NCBI GenBank assembly: GCA_020633435.1
Contig: JACKDP010000006.1
Span: 62,001 to 126,000 of the forward strand
Direction: 5' to 3'
Length of the DNA stretch: 64,000 bases
From: Myxococcales bacterium
Lineage (GTDB): Bacteria; Myxococcota_A; Bradymonadia; UBA7976; UBA1532
Below are positions 36,372 through 45,125 of the stretch, piece after piece; within the stretch, counting starts at the first letter, position 1, and each line of letters begins with the position of its first letter. The notes below the pieces were generated by a model. The model did no database searches. It worked only from the letters and a program-made list of their open reading frames with translations, and was not told where the DNA came from. The position numbers were made by a program, and so were the translations under genes.

Positions 36372-36962
36372 CTAGCGCTCGGCCGCTCGGCCCGCCAGCG
36401 CCAGCAGCGCCGCCAGGTCGGCCTCGCTCAGCATCAGCTTCAGCTCGTCGCGGAACACGTCCACCACCCGGCCGGCGGGCTGGCGCGGCTGCTGGCAGTC
36501 GGCGCCGCCGAGCTCCTGGGCGCTGTGCCGGTCGAGCGTCAGCTCGCCCTCGGACTTCAGCAGCGGGTAGGTGTAGCAGTCGTAGGGCTTGAGGGCGGGA
36601 TCGGTGATCTGCAGCGCGCAGAGGTAGTCGGGGCGGCGGAAGACGCAGGTGTCGAGGGCCGGCTCGGCGGGGTCGATGAGGACCTCGGTGGGGTGGCCGC
36701 GGCCGCTCGGGAAGTCGGCGTGGACCATGACCTCGGCCTCGTCGAACCAGCCGGCGGGGTCGCGGCGCTCGGGGGGCAGGTGCGGGGCGATGTCGGCGGC
36801 GCGGGCGCGGACGGCGGCGATGTGGGCGACGTCGACCCAGATGCCCTGGCGACAGCAGGCGGCGCGGCAGACGCGCAGGTCGCATCGCGCGCCGCGGGTC
36901 GGCCCGAAGACCGAGGCGTCGACGCGCAGGCCAGCCACGAGCGGGCGGGGATCGTCGGTCAC
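36372..36962 (-). CDS. Cys-cluster (YkgJ/DUF3109-like) protein
   Basis: This 196-residue protein starts at GTG 36962, overlapping the upstream stop (GTGA). A cysteine cluster is spread over the chain: ARCDLRVCRAACCRQG at about 26-41, then single Cys in DTCVFRRPDYLCALQ, YDCYTYP and ADCQQP. This arrangement resembles the proposed Fe-S or zinc-binding YkgJ/DUF3109 families. It follows the heme and copper-monooxygenase lipoprotein in the same transcription unit, so it may serve metal handling or maturation; that is inference. Confidence 0.8.
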   Translation of the reverse strand: MTDDPRPLVAGLRVDASVFGPTRGARCDLRVCRAACCRQGIWVDVAHIAAVRARAADIAPHLPPERRDPAGWFDEAEVMVHADFPSGRGHPTEVLIDPAEPALDTCVFRRPDYLCALQITDPALKPYDCYTYPLLKSEGELTLDRHSAQELGGADCQQPRQPAGRVVDVFRDELKLMLSEADLAALLALAGRAAER

Positions 36963-38764
36963 GGCAGGGGCGTGAACCAGAGCTCGACGGGCAGGCGCGT
37001 GGGGCCGAGGGGCACGGTCACGTAGAGCGTCACCCGGTCGGCGGTGGCCGTGTAGCGCACGCCCTCGCCCAGCGCGGGGTCGCCGCAGGTGACGTCGAGA
37101 TCGAGGTAGATGGGGTTGGCCTCGCCCGGCGCCGCGTCGCCCGCGATGGTGATGTCGAAGGCCTGATCGAAGTCGGAGGCGGTCGTCACGAGGTGGACGG
37201 CGACGTCGGCGTCGAGGGCCAGGCGGCCTTCGCTCAGCCCGAGCACGCCCTGGGCCGTGATGCTGGTGTTGTCGGCGTCGACGGTGATGGGCCCGAGGGT
37301 GAGGGAGGGCAGGTACAGGGCGCCGCCCGCCAGCATCCACAACCCGCTGGGCAGCTCGCCGCCCTCGGCGGTGTCGGGCTGGCCCAGGCGCAGCTCGGCC
37401 TGGGCGGGCTGGACCTCGGCCTCGCCGGCCCCGATGGGCGCGCAGAGGCCCGGGGAGTAGGGGGCGACTGGCGGCGGGGGCGCGCCCGTGTTGCAGAAGT
37501 TCAGCGACAGGTTCATGGGCGGGCTGATGTACGCGAAGTTGAAGCACATTTCGTCTTCGGTGTTGGGCCCGAAGCCGATGGGATCGGGGCCCATGTTGCG
37601 GTAGGTGCAGGTGGTCTTCACGCGGTCACCGGCGGCCAGATCCACCGGCGTCTCGTAGATGTACTGCGCCTCGAAGTCCCAGTCGGCCAGGCGGATGATG
37701 GGCTCCACGGTGCCATCGACGCGCTCGACCACCTGGTCGAAGGCGACGCCCGTCTCGTGCATGTGGGGGAAGCTGGCGATGAGCTTCGTGTCGCGCGGGA
37801 GCCGGCAGTAGCCGGTCGCGTCCCCCTGGGACATGGGGGCGACCTCGAAGTCGACAGGGCCGAGGGCCAGCATGCCCACCTCGGGGCCCTCGACGGGGCC
37901 GTGGTAGATGCGCACGCCGCTCTTGTCGCGGACGCCCTGGTGCCGCGCGCGGTTGTTGTAGTGGATCTGCAGCGTCAGCAGCTCGCCGGGGGCGAGGCGC
38001 AGGCCGCCCTCCTCGAAGTGCAGGGCGCCCTGCCCGGGGGCCCAGCCATAGATGAGGTCGAGGGGGTTGTCGTTCTGGCAGGGGCCGTGCTCGCCGGGGG
38101 CCCGGACGCCGCCCGGGATGAGGACGGTGTGGTGCAGCACGCGAGCGTCGCCGATGAGCGTCTCGATGCGCCGGATGAAGCGCTCCTCGTTCACCGGGGC
38201 CTGGAAGGTGAAGCACTCGTAGCGGTTGTCCCAGTCCTCCACCGCGAAGCTCGGGGCGCGCAGGTCGAAGAACTCGGCGCCGGCGGGCGGGGTGCCCGGG
38301 TCGGTGAGGACGGGGCGGTCCGATCCCGTGTCGATGGGGTTGGGCGTCGTCACCACCGTCTGGGCGCCGCAGGTGGCCCACTCCACCAGGGCCGCCCGCT
38401 GGGCGTCGGCCGGCTGGGGCTGGGCCGCCGGCGGCATGCTGCCCAGGATGACCTTCTCGGCGAGGCTGTCGACGACGCGCTCGCCCTCGGCGCCGGCGAC
38501 GAGATCGGCGTAGCGCACGAGCTTCATCGGGGCGCCGAACTGCAGGGACTCCCCGTGGCACTGGTTGCAGAAGGCGTCCAGGACGGGCTTCGCCGCCGTC
38601 TCGAAGTCGCTCTGGCTGGGCACGCAGGCGGCCGCCGGCGGGGCGTCGGTGGCCGGCGCCTCGGTGGCCGGGGCGGCCGGACCGTCGGGCGCGGCGCTCG
38701 TCTCGGCGTCGTCGCAGGCGGCCAGCGGGGCCAGGAGCAGGGCGAGCAGGGTCAGGCGCGGCAT
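36959..38764 (-). CDS. Heme- and copper-containing monooxygenase-like lipoprotein
   Basis: This 601-residue protein has a lipoprotein leader (MPRLTLLALLLAPLAAC), an Ala/Pro/Thr linker, and a c-type heme motif CNQCHG (about residue 66). A domain resembling the type II copper, ascorbate-dependent monooxygenase (PHM/DBM) fold follows: VLHHTVLIPGG, QIHYNNRARH, SFPHMHETGVAF and EDEMCFNFAYIS supply the His/Met ligands. A C-terminal beta domain (about 450-601) is unassigned. ATG 38764 follows GAGGAG. A periplasmic or outer-membrane oxidoreductase is likely. Many myxobacteria carry such proteins, usually uncharacterised. Confidence 0.85.
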   Translation of the reverse strand: MPRLTLLALLLAPLAACDDAETSAAPDGPAAPATEAPATDAPPAAACVPSQSDFETAAKPVLDAFCNQCHGESLQFGAPMKLVRYADLVAGAEGERVVDSLAEKVILGSMPPAAQPQPADAQRAALVEWATCGAQTVVTTPNPIDTGSDRPVLTDPGTPPAGAEFFDLRAPSFAVEDWDNRYECFTFQAPVNEERFIRRIETLIGDARVLHHTVLIPGGVRAPGEHGPCQNDNPLDLIYGWAPGQGALHFEEGGLRLAPGELLTLQIHYNNRARHQGVRDKSGVRIYHGPVEGPEVGMLALGPVDFEVAPMSQGDATGYCRLPRDTKLIASFPHMHETGVAFDQVVERVDGTVEPIIRLADWDFEAQYIYETPVDLAAGDRVKTTCTYRNMGPDPIGFGPNTEDEMCFNFAYISPPMNLSLNFCNTGAPPPPVAPYSPGLCAPIGAGEAEVQPAQAELRLGQPDTAEGGELPSGLWMLAGGALYLPSLTLGPITVDADNTSITAQGVLGLSEGRLALDADVAVHLVTTASDFDQAFDITIAGDAAPGEANPIYLDLDVTCGDPALGEGVRYTATADRVTLYVTVPLGPTRLPVELWFTPLP

Positions 38765-38912
38765 GAGGTCTCCTCGACAGGTGCACGCAGGGTAGCGGGT
38801 CCGGGGGGATCGATGGATCGAAAACCGGGGAGGCCGCGCCGGGTTGCGCAGGTGCCTTGACCCGGCGGGGCAGGCGGTCGACCCTGCCGGCGGCTCGCTG
38901 CCGGAGGTCCTC

Positions 38913-39839
38913 GTGTCCCGCTCGCCCCTGCTCTGCGTCGTCGGCCCGACCGCCGTGGGCAAGACCGCCCTGGCCGTGGGCCTGGCGCGCCGGTGGGGGG
39001 CCGAGATCGTGGGCTGCGACGCCAGCCAGGTCTACCGCGGCCTGGACGTGGGCACGGGCAAGGCGACGCCGGCCGAGCTCGACGGCGTGCGGCACCACCT
39101 GCTCGACGTCGTGGATCCCGAGGCGCCCTTCGACGCGGCGCGCTACGTGGCGCTGGCCGACGCCGCCATCGCCGACGCCGAGGGGCGCGGCCGGCGCGTC
39201 ATCGTCTGCGGGGGCACGGGCCTCTACCTGCGCGCCTTGCTGCACGGGCTCTGCCCGGCCCCGCCGCTCGACGCCGCGGTGCGGGCGACGCTGGCGGCCC
39301 GCATCGAGGCGGGTGAGCTGCCCGCGCTGTACGCCGAGCTGGCGGCCGTCGATCCCGCGGCGGCGGCGCGGCTGCCCCCCGCGGATCGCCAGCGCATCGA
39401 GCGCGCCCTGGGGGTGTACCTGACGACGGGCACGCCCCTCTCGGCCTGGCAGGCCGCCCATGGCTTCGCGGAGGAGCGCCACCCGGCCGTCATCGTGCAC
39501 CTGACGGCCCCGCGCGACGCGCTGGTGGCCCGCATCGAGGCCCGGGTCGCGGGCATGTTCGCGGGCGGCTTCGTCGAGGAGGTGCGCGGCCTCGTCGCGG
39601 CGGGGCACGGGCCCGCCCTGCGTAGCCTGAAAGCGCTGGGATATCGGCATGTTGCGGCCGCCCTGGCGGGCGAGATGTCGCTCCGGGAGGCCCAGCGCCT
39701 CACGCTCATCGACAGCCGCCGCTACGCCCGCCGGCAGACCACCTGGTTTCGGGCCGTCGAGGGGGCGCACACCGTCGTGGCGCCGGTTGACCCCGCGGAT
39801 CTCGATCCCTATCTTCGGCCCGGCTGGGGGGAGCCATGA
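38913..39839 (+). CDS. miaA: tRNA dimethylallyltransferase MiaA
   Basis: This 308-residue enzyme adds dimethylallyl to A37 of tRNAs that read UNN codons. Motifs: P-loop GPTAVGKT, the substrate Asp/Ser segment CDASQVYRGLDVGTGKAT, HHLLDVVDPEAPF, and GGTGLYLRALLHGL. The start is set to GTG 38913 after GGAGG; a longer frame exists but the family begins just before the P-loop. It overlaps aroA by 4 bp and opens a three-gene operon. Confidence 0.93.
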   Translation: MSRSPLLCVVGPTAVGKTALAVGLARRWGAEIVGCDASQVYRGLDVGTGKATPAELDGVRHHLLDVVDPEAPFDAARYVALADAAIADAEGRGRRVIVCGGTGLYLRALLHGLCPAPPLDAAVRATLAARIEAGELPALYAELAAVDPAAAARLPPADRQRIERALGVYLTTGTPLSAWQAAHGFAEERHPAVIVHLTAPRDALVARIEARVAGMFAGGFVEEVRGLVAAGHGPALRSLKALGYRHVAAALAGEMSLREAQRLTLIDSRRYARRQTTWFRAVEGAHTVVAPVDPADLDPYLRPGWGEP

Positions 39840-41113
39840 CACTCGAAGGCGCCGTCAACGTCCCGGGGGACAAGTCCATCGGCCACCGGGCCCTGCTCTT
39901 CGCCGCCCTGGGCGACGGGCCGGGCCGCGTCGAGGGCCTGGGCGCCGGCGGCGATCTGGCCAGCACCCGGCGCGCCCTCGGGCAGCTCGGCGTGGCCATC
40001 CGCGCGGAGGACGGGGCGTTCGTCGTCGACGGCGTGGGCCTGCGGGGCCTGCGCGCGCCCGCCGAGCCCATCGACTGCGGCAACAGCGGCACCACGCTGC
40101 GCCTGCTCTGCGGCCTGCTGGCCGGGCAGACCGGCGACTTCACCCTGGACGGGGACGCCTCCCTGCGCCGCCGGCCGGTGCTGCGCGTGACGCGGGTGCT
40201 GGCGCCGTTCGGCGGGCGGTTCACGGTGGCCGGGGATCACCCGCCGCTCACCGTGCATGGCGGCGCGCTGCGCGGGGCCACCGTGCACACTGGCATCGCC
40301 AGCGCCCAGGTGAAGAGCGCGGCGCTGCTGGCGGGCCTGCTGGCCGAGGGGCCGACGGCGGTGACGGAGCCGGCCCGCAGCCGCGACCACACCGAGCGCA
40401 TGCTGCGCGCCCTCGACGTCGACCTCTGGACGGCCGACGGCACCACCCACCTGCAGCCGCCGGCGTCGCTGCCGGCCCGCGCCTGGCAGGTCCCGGGCGA
40501 TCTGAGCAGCGCGGCCTTCTGGCTGGCCGCCGCGGCGCTCCTGCCGGGCAGCGATCTGACCATCCGGCGCGTGGGGCTCAACCCGACGCGGATGGGCTTC
40601 CTCGACGTGCTGGTGGCCATGGGCGCCGACGTCGAGGCCGTGGTCGAGGGGGAGGGCTGCGGCGAGCCGATGGGCCACGTCCGGCTGCGGTCGGCGGGGC
40701 TGAAGGGCGCCCGCATCGACGGCGACCTGGCCCTGCGCTCCCTCGACGAGCTGCCGCTGGTGGCCGTGCTGGGCGCCCTCGCCGAGGGCGAGACGGTGGT
40801 GGCCGACGCCGCCGAGCTGCGCGTCAAGGAGAGCGACCGCATCGGCGCCATGGCCGCGGCCCTGACGGCGGTGGGCGCCCGGATCGAGGCCCGTCCCGAC
40901 GGCTGGCGCATCGAGGGGCGCGACGCCCTGGCCGGCGGCGCCGTGGCCGCGGCCCACGATCACCGCGTCGCGATGGCGATGCAGGTGGCGGGGCTGCGCA
41001 GCCAGGGTCCCGTGATCATTGATGATCCGGCCGTCGCGGCCGTGTCGTACCCCGGGTTCTTCGAGGCCCTGCAGGCGCGCCTGCGGGGGGCAGTGGAGGA
41101 GAGCGAGCGATGA
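39836..41113 (+). CDS. aroA: 3-phosphoshikimate 1-carboxyvinyltransferase (EPSP synthase) AroA
   Basis: This 425-residue shikimate-pathway enzyme transfers enolpyruvyl from PEP to shikimate-3-phosphate. Motifs: NVPGDKSIGHRALLFA, DCGNSGTTLRLLCG, GDASLRRRP, GIASAQVKSAALLAG, GDLSSAAFWLAA, DELPLVAVLGALAEG, LRVKESDRI and DHRVAMAMQVAG. The PEP-site segment GNSGTT follows the variant seen in many Gram-positive-type enzymes. ATG overlaps miaA (ATGA), and cmk follows with another ATGA overlap. Confidence 0.95.
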   Translation: MTLEGAVNVPGDKSIGHRALLFAALGDGPGRVEGLGAGGDLASTRRALGQLGVAIRAEDGAFVVDGVGLRGLRAPAEPIDCGNSGTTLRLLCGLLAGQTGDFTLDGDASLRRRPVLRVTRVLAPFGGRFTVAGDHPPLTVHGGALRGATVHTGIASAQVKSAALLAGLLAEGPTAVTEPARSRDHTERMLRALDVDLWTADGTTHLQPPASLPARAWQVPGDLSSAAFWLAAAALLPGSDLTIRRVGLNPTRMGFLDVLVAMGADVEAVVEGEGCGEPMGHVRLRSAGLKGARIDGDLALRSLDELPLVAVLGALAEGETVVADAAELRVKESDRIGAMAAALTAVGARIEARPDGWRIEGRDALAGGAVAAAHDHRVAMAMQVAGLRSQGPVIIDDPAVAAVSYPGFFEALQARLRGAVEESER

Positions 41114-41769
41114 TCGTCGCCATCGATGGGCCGGCTGGGGCCGGCAAGAGCACCGTCAGCCGCCTGCTCGCCGAGCGGCTCGGCTTCCTGCGCCTGGACA
41201 CGGGCGCCCTCTATCGGGCCATCGCCCTGGTCGCCACCCAGGCCGGCGTCGAGGGGGAGGGGCCGGCGCTGGACGCGGTGCTGGCCGACCATGGCATCGA
41301 CCTGGGCCCCGACGGCGAGGTCCTGCTGCGCGGCGTGCCCGTCGGCGACGCCATCCGCACCCCCGAGATGTCGGCGGCCTCCAGCAAGTTCGCGGCGTTC
41401 CCGGCCGTGCGCGCGGCGCTCCTCGGCCTGCAGCGGGCCATCGGCGCCCAGCGCGACGTCGTGGTGGACGGCCGCGACATCGGCACCGTGGTCTTCCCGC
41501 GGGCGCCGGCCAAGGTGTTCCTGACGGCCAGCGTCGAGGAGCGGGCCCGACGGCGCCTGCAGGACCTGGAGGCCCAGGGCATCGCCGCCGACGTGGAGAC
41601 GGTGAAGGCCGAGATCGAGGCCCGGGACCACGCGGACAGCACCCGCGCGGTGGCGCCGCTGAAGCAGGCCCCCGACGCCATCCCGGTGGACGCGACGCAC
41701 CTGTCCATCGAGCAGGTCGTCCAGGTCTGCGCCCTCATCGTCGCGGCGGCGCAGACCCGGGAGGACTGA
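41110..41769 (+). CDS. cmk: Cytidylate kinase Cmk
   Basis: This 219-residue enzyme phosphorylates CMP/dCMP. Motifs: P-loop GPAGAGKST, DTGALYRAIAL, VVVDGRDIGTVVFP, VEERARRRLQDLE and ARDHADSTRAVAPL. Length is normal. It ends the miaA-aroA-cmk operon, a linkage in line with the frequent aroA-cmk pairing in bacteria. Confidence 0.95.
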   Translation: MIVAIDGPAGAGKSTVSRLLAERLGFLRLDTGALYRAIALVATQAGVEGEGPALDAVLADHGIDLGPDGEVLLRGVPVGDAIRTPEMSAASSKFAAFPAVRAALLGLQRAIGAQRDVVVDGRDIGTVVFPRAPAKVFLTASVEERARRRLQDLEAQGIAADVETVKAEIEARDHADSTRAVAPLKQAPDAIPVDATHLSIEQVVQVCALIVAAAQTRED

Positions 41770-41798
41770 AAAAGTCTTCGATATCGAGGAGATGTCGG

Positions 41799-43562
41799 CT
41801 ACTGCATGCCCTGGGCGGCGATGATCTGATCGCAGATCGCCGGGGTGGTGCAGACGCCGATCTCGGGCTGGCTGGGGTCGGGCTGGCAGCACGTCGTGCC
41901 GCCGGTGCACTCGGCGTCGCCCCGGCACAGGCCGCCCTGGCCGCCGCCGCCTCCTGCGCCCCCGGCGCCGCCCGCGCTGGGGAAGCCGGCGCACTGGCTG
42001 ATGCCCCCCGACTCGCTGTCGCCCCCCACGCCGCAGGCCTCCAGGGCTTCCTGGTCCGCGCGGTCGAAGAAGACCTCCTCACCGCTCGGGCAGCGCACGC
42101 CCCAGCGCGTGTCGTCCTCGTCCTGCAGGATGGTGTAGGTCTGGCCGTTCGTCAGCGTGATGGCGAAGTCGCCCGTCTCGCCGGTGGCCGTGTTGAAGTC
42201 GAGGCCGCCGGTGCCGCAGAGGCGACCGCCAGGGCCCTCGTAGCGCGCCTCGAAGCGGTCGCCGCCCTGGGTGGTGATGAGGCCGGCGCCGTTCGACCAG
42301 CGCACGGTGGCCCCGGTGCCCATCTGCTCGTAGGTGCAGCTGCCGGAAGGCGCGAAGCAGGTGAACATGTCGATCATGCCGGCGGCGCAGGTACCGGCGA
42401 AGGGGTTCTGGTTGACGATGTCGCAGGCGAAGGTGCCGCCGTCCGACGTGCGCACGACGCCGCGCTCCACGACCCACTCGCCCACGTCCAGGCAGCGGGG
42501 ATCGCCCGGCGTCGGCGGCACGGCGGTGTCGGCGCTGCCCGACTGGACGACGCGGGAGGTGCCGCCGCCGGCGGCGTGGGAGGCCAGCACGGCGACGCTC
42601 GAGTCCTTGCGGACGGCCACGTAGAAGCGGCCGTCGTCCCCGGCCACCGCGCTGGTGCTGCCGTTGTAGTCGGTGCCGCGGGCGGTGATGCGGGCGCCGG
42701 GCAGGGAGGCCCCGTCCGCGTCGGCGACGTGCCCGGTGATGCAGGTGGCGCTGGCCGGCTGGTCGCAGTTCCACATGGACATATGGCCGATCTGGCCGAC
42801 GTAGACCCCGGCGTCGGCGTCCCAGGTGGCCTCGCCCTCCTGCACCCACACGTTGCTGGCCTCGTCGAGGCTCCACAGCGGCATGGTGGCCGGCGGATCG
42901 GTGACGCCCTCGGGGGCGGGGATGCGGATCTCGAGGGTCTGGCCGGGGGCGACCTGCAGCTTCTGGCCGTCCTGGCGGATGGTCACGTCGACCATGCCAT
43001 ACGACTCGAGCAGGGTGACGCGGCCGCCCTCGTCACGGCCGGCGAAGGCGTCCGTCCCGGCCGTCAGCTCGTCGGGCTTCGTGGGGTCGAGGGGGGTGAG
43101 GTGCACGTCCACCATGCCCTCGACCGAGCCGCCCACCGCCAGCACGAGGCCGCCCGCGGGGACGACCACCTGGGCGCCGCGGGCCCCCGTGATGGTGCCG
43201 CCCGCCGCCGCGTCGAGGGGCTGGGCCGCCGCCTCGGCCACCAGCGTCACGTCGAGGGCCGTCGGCTTCTGGTCCAGCACCGGCGTCGTGCGCACGGCTG
43301 GCAGGTAGCCATCGGCCTCGAAGCGCACCGTCGTCTCGAGGGTGGCGGCCGCCTTCAGCTCGTAGGCGCCGTCAGCGCCCGTGGTGGCGGACGCGCCGCC
43401 GCCGCGCACCCGGGCGCCGGCGACGGGGGCGCCGCCGGCCGCGGTGAGCCGGCCGAAGACGACGGTGACGGCCTGGCTCTCGGCGTCATCGCCGCCGGAG
43501 CTGGAGCTGCAAGCCGCCAGGCCGAGGCTGGCGGCGACGAGGGAGAGCAAGATGGCGCGCAT
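41799..43562 (-). CDS. Carboxypeptidase-regulatory-like domain lipoprotein
   Basis: This 587-residue lipoprotein (leader MRAILLSLVAASLGLAAC, then Ser/Gly/Asp) has an N-terminal transthyretin-like carboxypeptidase-regulatory module (FGRLTAAGGAPVAGARVRGG ... GADGAYELKA). Next comes a ZU5/FAM171-like part (VVVPAGGLVLAVGGSVEGMVDVHLTPLD) and a second regulatory-like module (CITGHVADADGASLPGARI). The Cys-rich C-terminus includes a GGAGGAGGGGGQGG linker and CRGDAECTGGTTCCQPDPS. It is predicted to be cell-surface anchored, role unknown. It converges on cmk across a 29-bp gap. Confidence 0.8.
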   Translation of the reverse strand: MRAILLSLVAASLGLAACSSSSGGDDAESQAVTVVFGRLTAAGGAPVAGARVRGGGASATTGADGAYELKAAATLETTVRFEADGYLPAVRTTPVLDQKPTALDVTLVAEAAAQPLDAAAGGTITGARGAQVVVPAGGLVLAVGGSVEGMVDVHLTPLDPTKPDELTAGTDAFAGRDEGGRVTLLESYGMVDVTIRQDGQKLQVAPGQTLEIRIPAPEGVTDPPATMPLWSLDEASNVWVQEGEATWDADAGVYVGQIGHMSMWNCDQPASATCITGHVADADGASLPGARITARGTDYNGSTSAVAGDDGRFYVAVRKDSSVAVLASHAAGGGTSRVVQSGSADTAVPPTPGDPRCLDVGEWVVERGVVRTSDGGTFACDIVNQNPFAGTCAAGMIDMFTCFAPSGSCTYEQMGTGATVRWSNGAGLITTQGGDRFEARYEGPGGRLCGTGGLDFNTATGETGDFAITLTNGQTYTILQDEDDTRWGVRCPSGEEVFFDRADQEALEACGVGGDSESGGISQCAGFPSAGGAGGAGGGGGQGGLCRGDAECTGGTTCCQPDPSQPEIGVCTTPAICDQIIAAQGMQ

Positions 43563-43612
43563 GGTCCGGACCTCCTGTGGGCCGGAAACCTACACGATCG
43601 GGCGGGGGCCGT

Positions 43613-45124
43613 TCAGTAGAACGCGTGCAGCATGAAGAGCAGGGCGTCGCCCTCCAGCTCGAAGCGGTTCTCGTCGTTCGTCCAGCCGTGGCGGTACTGC
43701 GTGATGAGCTCGACGTAGGGGGTGGGGTAGACGTCGAGGCTGGCCGTGAGCTGGTGGGCCGAGTCGAACTTCACCTCCACGTCCGGGTCGCTCCAGTCGT
43801 AGCGCAGCCGGACGTTGAGGCCCTGGATGATCCACCAGTCGATCTCATGGAAGGCCGCGAGCCCGGTGAAGCTGCGCCCATCCTCGGGGGCCTGGTGGTT
43901 GATCATGTACTGGCCCAGGTAGAGCAGCGGCAGGCCCGTGAGGACCTCCAGGTTCAGGCCCAGCTCGCCGCTGGCCGCCACCTGGTCGCCGCGCTTGTGC
44001 CCGTAGGCCAGCGAGCCGCCCGCCTGCCAGGCCAGATCGCGCCAGCCCCCGGTCAGCGCCGTGCCGATGCCCTCGTCGGGATCGACCGGTTTGTCCCATT
44101 GATCCGTGGGGTTGAAGACGCTCAGGTGCACGTAGGGGTAGTTCGGGTTGGCCCCCACCTCGACGCCCGTGACCTGTCGCTCGAAGTCCCAGTTCTGCCC
44201 GAAGAGCTGCTGGCGCTGGCGGGTGAAGTGGGTGTGGTCGTCCGTCCGCCAGCCGTGGGCCGGCAGGAAGCGCCCGGCCCGCACGTACGCGTTGGCCGGC
44301 AGGTCGTGGTACATGGCGTACCACTCGCGCACGAAGGCCCGATCGGCGAAGCCATCGAACTCCTCGCCCCGTGACCCCTGGGCGCCGCCGTTGATCAGCA
44401 CGGTGACCCGCCCCTCGTTCTGGCCCTTCGGGTTGTAGGGCCGCCAGGCGAACATCAGGTCGGTCTGCATGGGGAAGAAGGACGTCTCGCCCTCGTCGCC
44501 CAGCTCGCTGTAGAGGGCCAGCCGGACGTCGGTGCCCACCTGGAAGGTGGGGTGGGGCTCGATGCCGGCGTAGCGGCCGGCGGTGCCGGGGGCCGGGACG
44601 CGCAGCTCGGGGGCGTAGCGGGTGGCCGGGCGGCTGGTGGGCTGCGAGCCGGCGGCCATGGGCTGGGAGCCGGCGGCCATGGGCTGGGAGCCGGCGGCCA
44701 TGGGCTGGGAGCCGGCCGCGGGCTGGGAGCCGGCCGCGGGCTGGGAGCCGGCGGGCTGGGAGCCGGCGGCCATGGGCTGGGATGCGGGCACCAGCGGCTG
44801 CGAGCCCGGCACCGCGGGCGGCTCTCCGCCGAGCTCCACGGTCTGGTACGCCGCGTCGGCCTGGCGCGCCATGAACATGGGCAGCGAGTGCAGGGCATAG
44901 AAGCGCCCGGCCTCGTTGCGCATCGCGCCGCCCGTCGGGCTGACGTGGCAGGAGTTGCAGTTCAGGGTGCACTTGCGCTGGAAGACGTCGGCCGGGTCGT
45001 GCCAGCCCGTGGGCTGGACGTGGCACGTATCGCAGCGCGACACCGAGCGGATGGCGATCTGCGGCGTGGCCAGGGCAGCCGGCGACGCGAGCAGGGCGAG
45101 GAGGATGAGGCAAGCTGCGCGCAC
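43613..45124 (-). CDS. Di-heme-motif outer-membrane beta-barrel-like protein
   Basis: GTG 45124 gives a 503-residue exported protein with signal peptide (about 1-20). Two CxxCH heme-attachment motifs (CDTCH, CNSCH, about 30-65) are followed by a Pro/Ser/Gln-rich tandem linker of SQPMAAG-type heptads (about 110-165). The C-terminal domain (about 175-503) has alternating aromatic and polar strands (VRLALYSELG, LMFAWRPYNP, YVRAGRFLPAHG, LRYDWSDPDV) and ends in LLFMLHAFY, consistent with an outer-membrane beta-barrel whose last residue is aromatic. It may move electrons across the outer membrane, an inference. One base separates it from the upstream heme lipoprotein gene. Confidence 0.82.
   Translation of the reverse strand: MRAACLILLALLASPAALATPQIAIRSVSRCDTCHVQPTGWHDPADVFQRKCTLNCNSCHVSPTGGAMRNEAGRFYALHSLPMFMARQADAAYQTVELGGEPPAVPGSQPLVPASQPMAAGSQPAGSQPAAGSQPAAGSQPMAAGSQPMAAGSQPMAAGSQPTSRPATRYAPELRVPAPGTAGRYAGIEPHPTFQVGTDVRLALYSELGDEGETSFFPMQTDLMFAWRPYNPKGQNEGRVTVLINGGAQGSRGEEFDGFADRAFVREWYAMYHDLPANAYVRAGRFLPAHGWRTDDHTHFTRQRQQLFGQNWDFERQVTGVEVGANPNYPYVHLSVFNPTDQWDKPVDPDEGIGTALTGGWRDLAWQAGGSLAYGHKRGDQVAASGELGLNLEVLTGLPLLYLGQYMINHQAPEDGRSFTGLAAFHEIDWWIIQGLNVRLRYDWSDPDVEVKFDSAHQLTASLDVYPTPYVELITQYRHGWTNDENRFELEGDALLFMLHAFY
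44640..44785 (-). repeat. 21-bp tandem repeats coding for MAAGSQP
   Basis: Units of about 21 bp (one around every MAAGSQP heptad), with shortened variants (AAGSQP, AGSQP), repeat in the linker between the heme motifs and the barrel. The copy number is likely to vary between strains. Confidence 0.8.
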
Positions 45125-45125
45125 G

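Noticed and set aside
40070..40110. EPSP-synthase substitution suggestive of glyphosate tolerance
   Set aside because: The GNSGTT variant is a normal sequence type in many bacteria; tolerance cannot be inferred from it.
41770..41800. Hairpin terminator between cmk and the convergent lipoprotein gene
   Set aside because: Only a weak imperfect palindrome was seen, without a T-run.
44640..44785. Tandem repeat as a CRISPR-like or regulatory array
   Set aside because: The units are in frame, encode MAAGSQP heptads and lie inside a protein linker.
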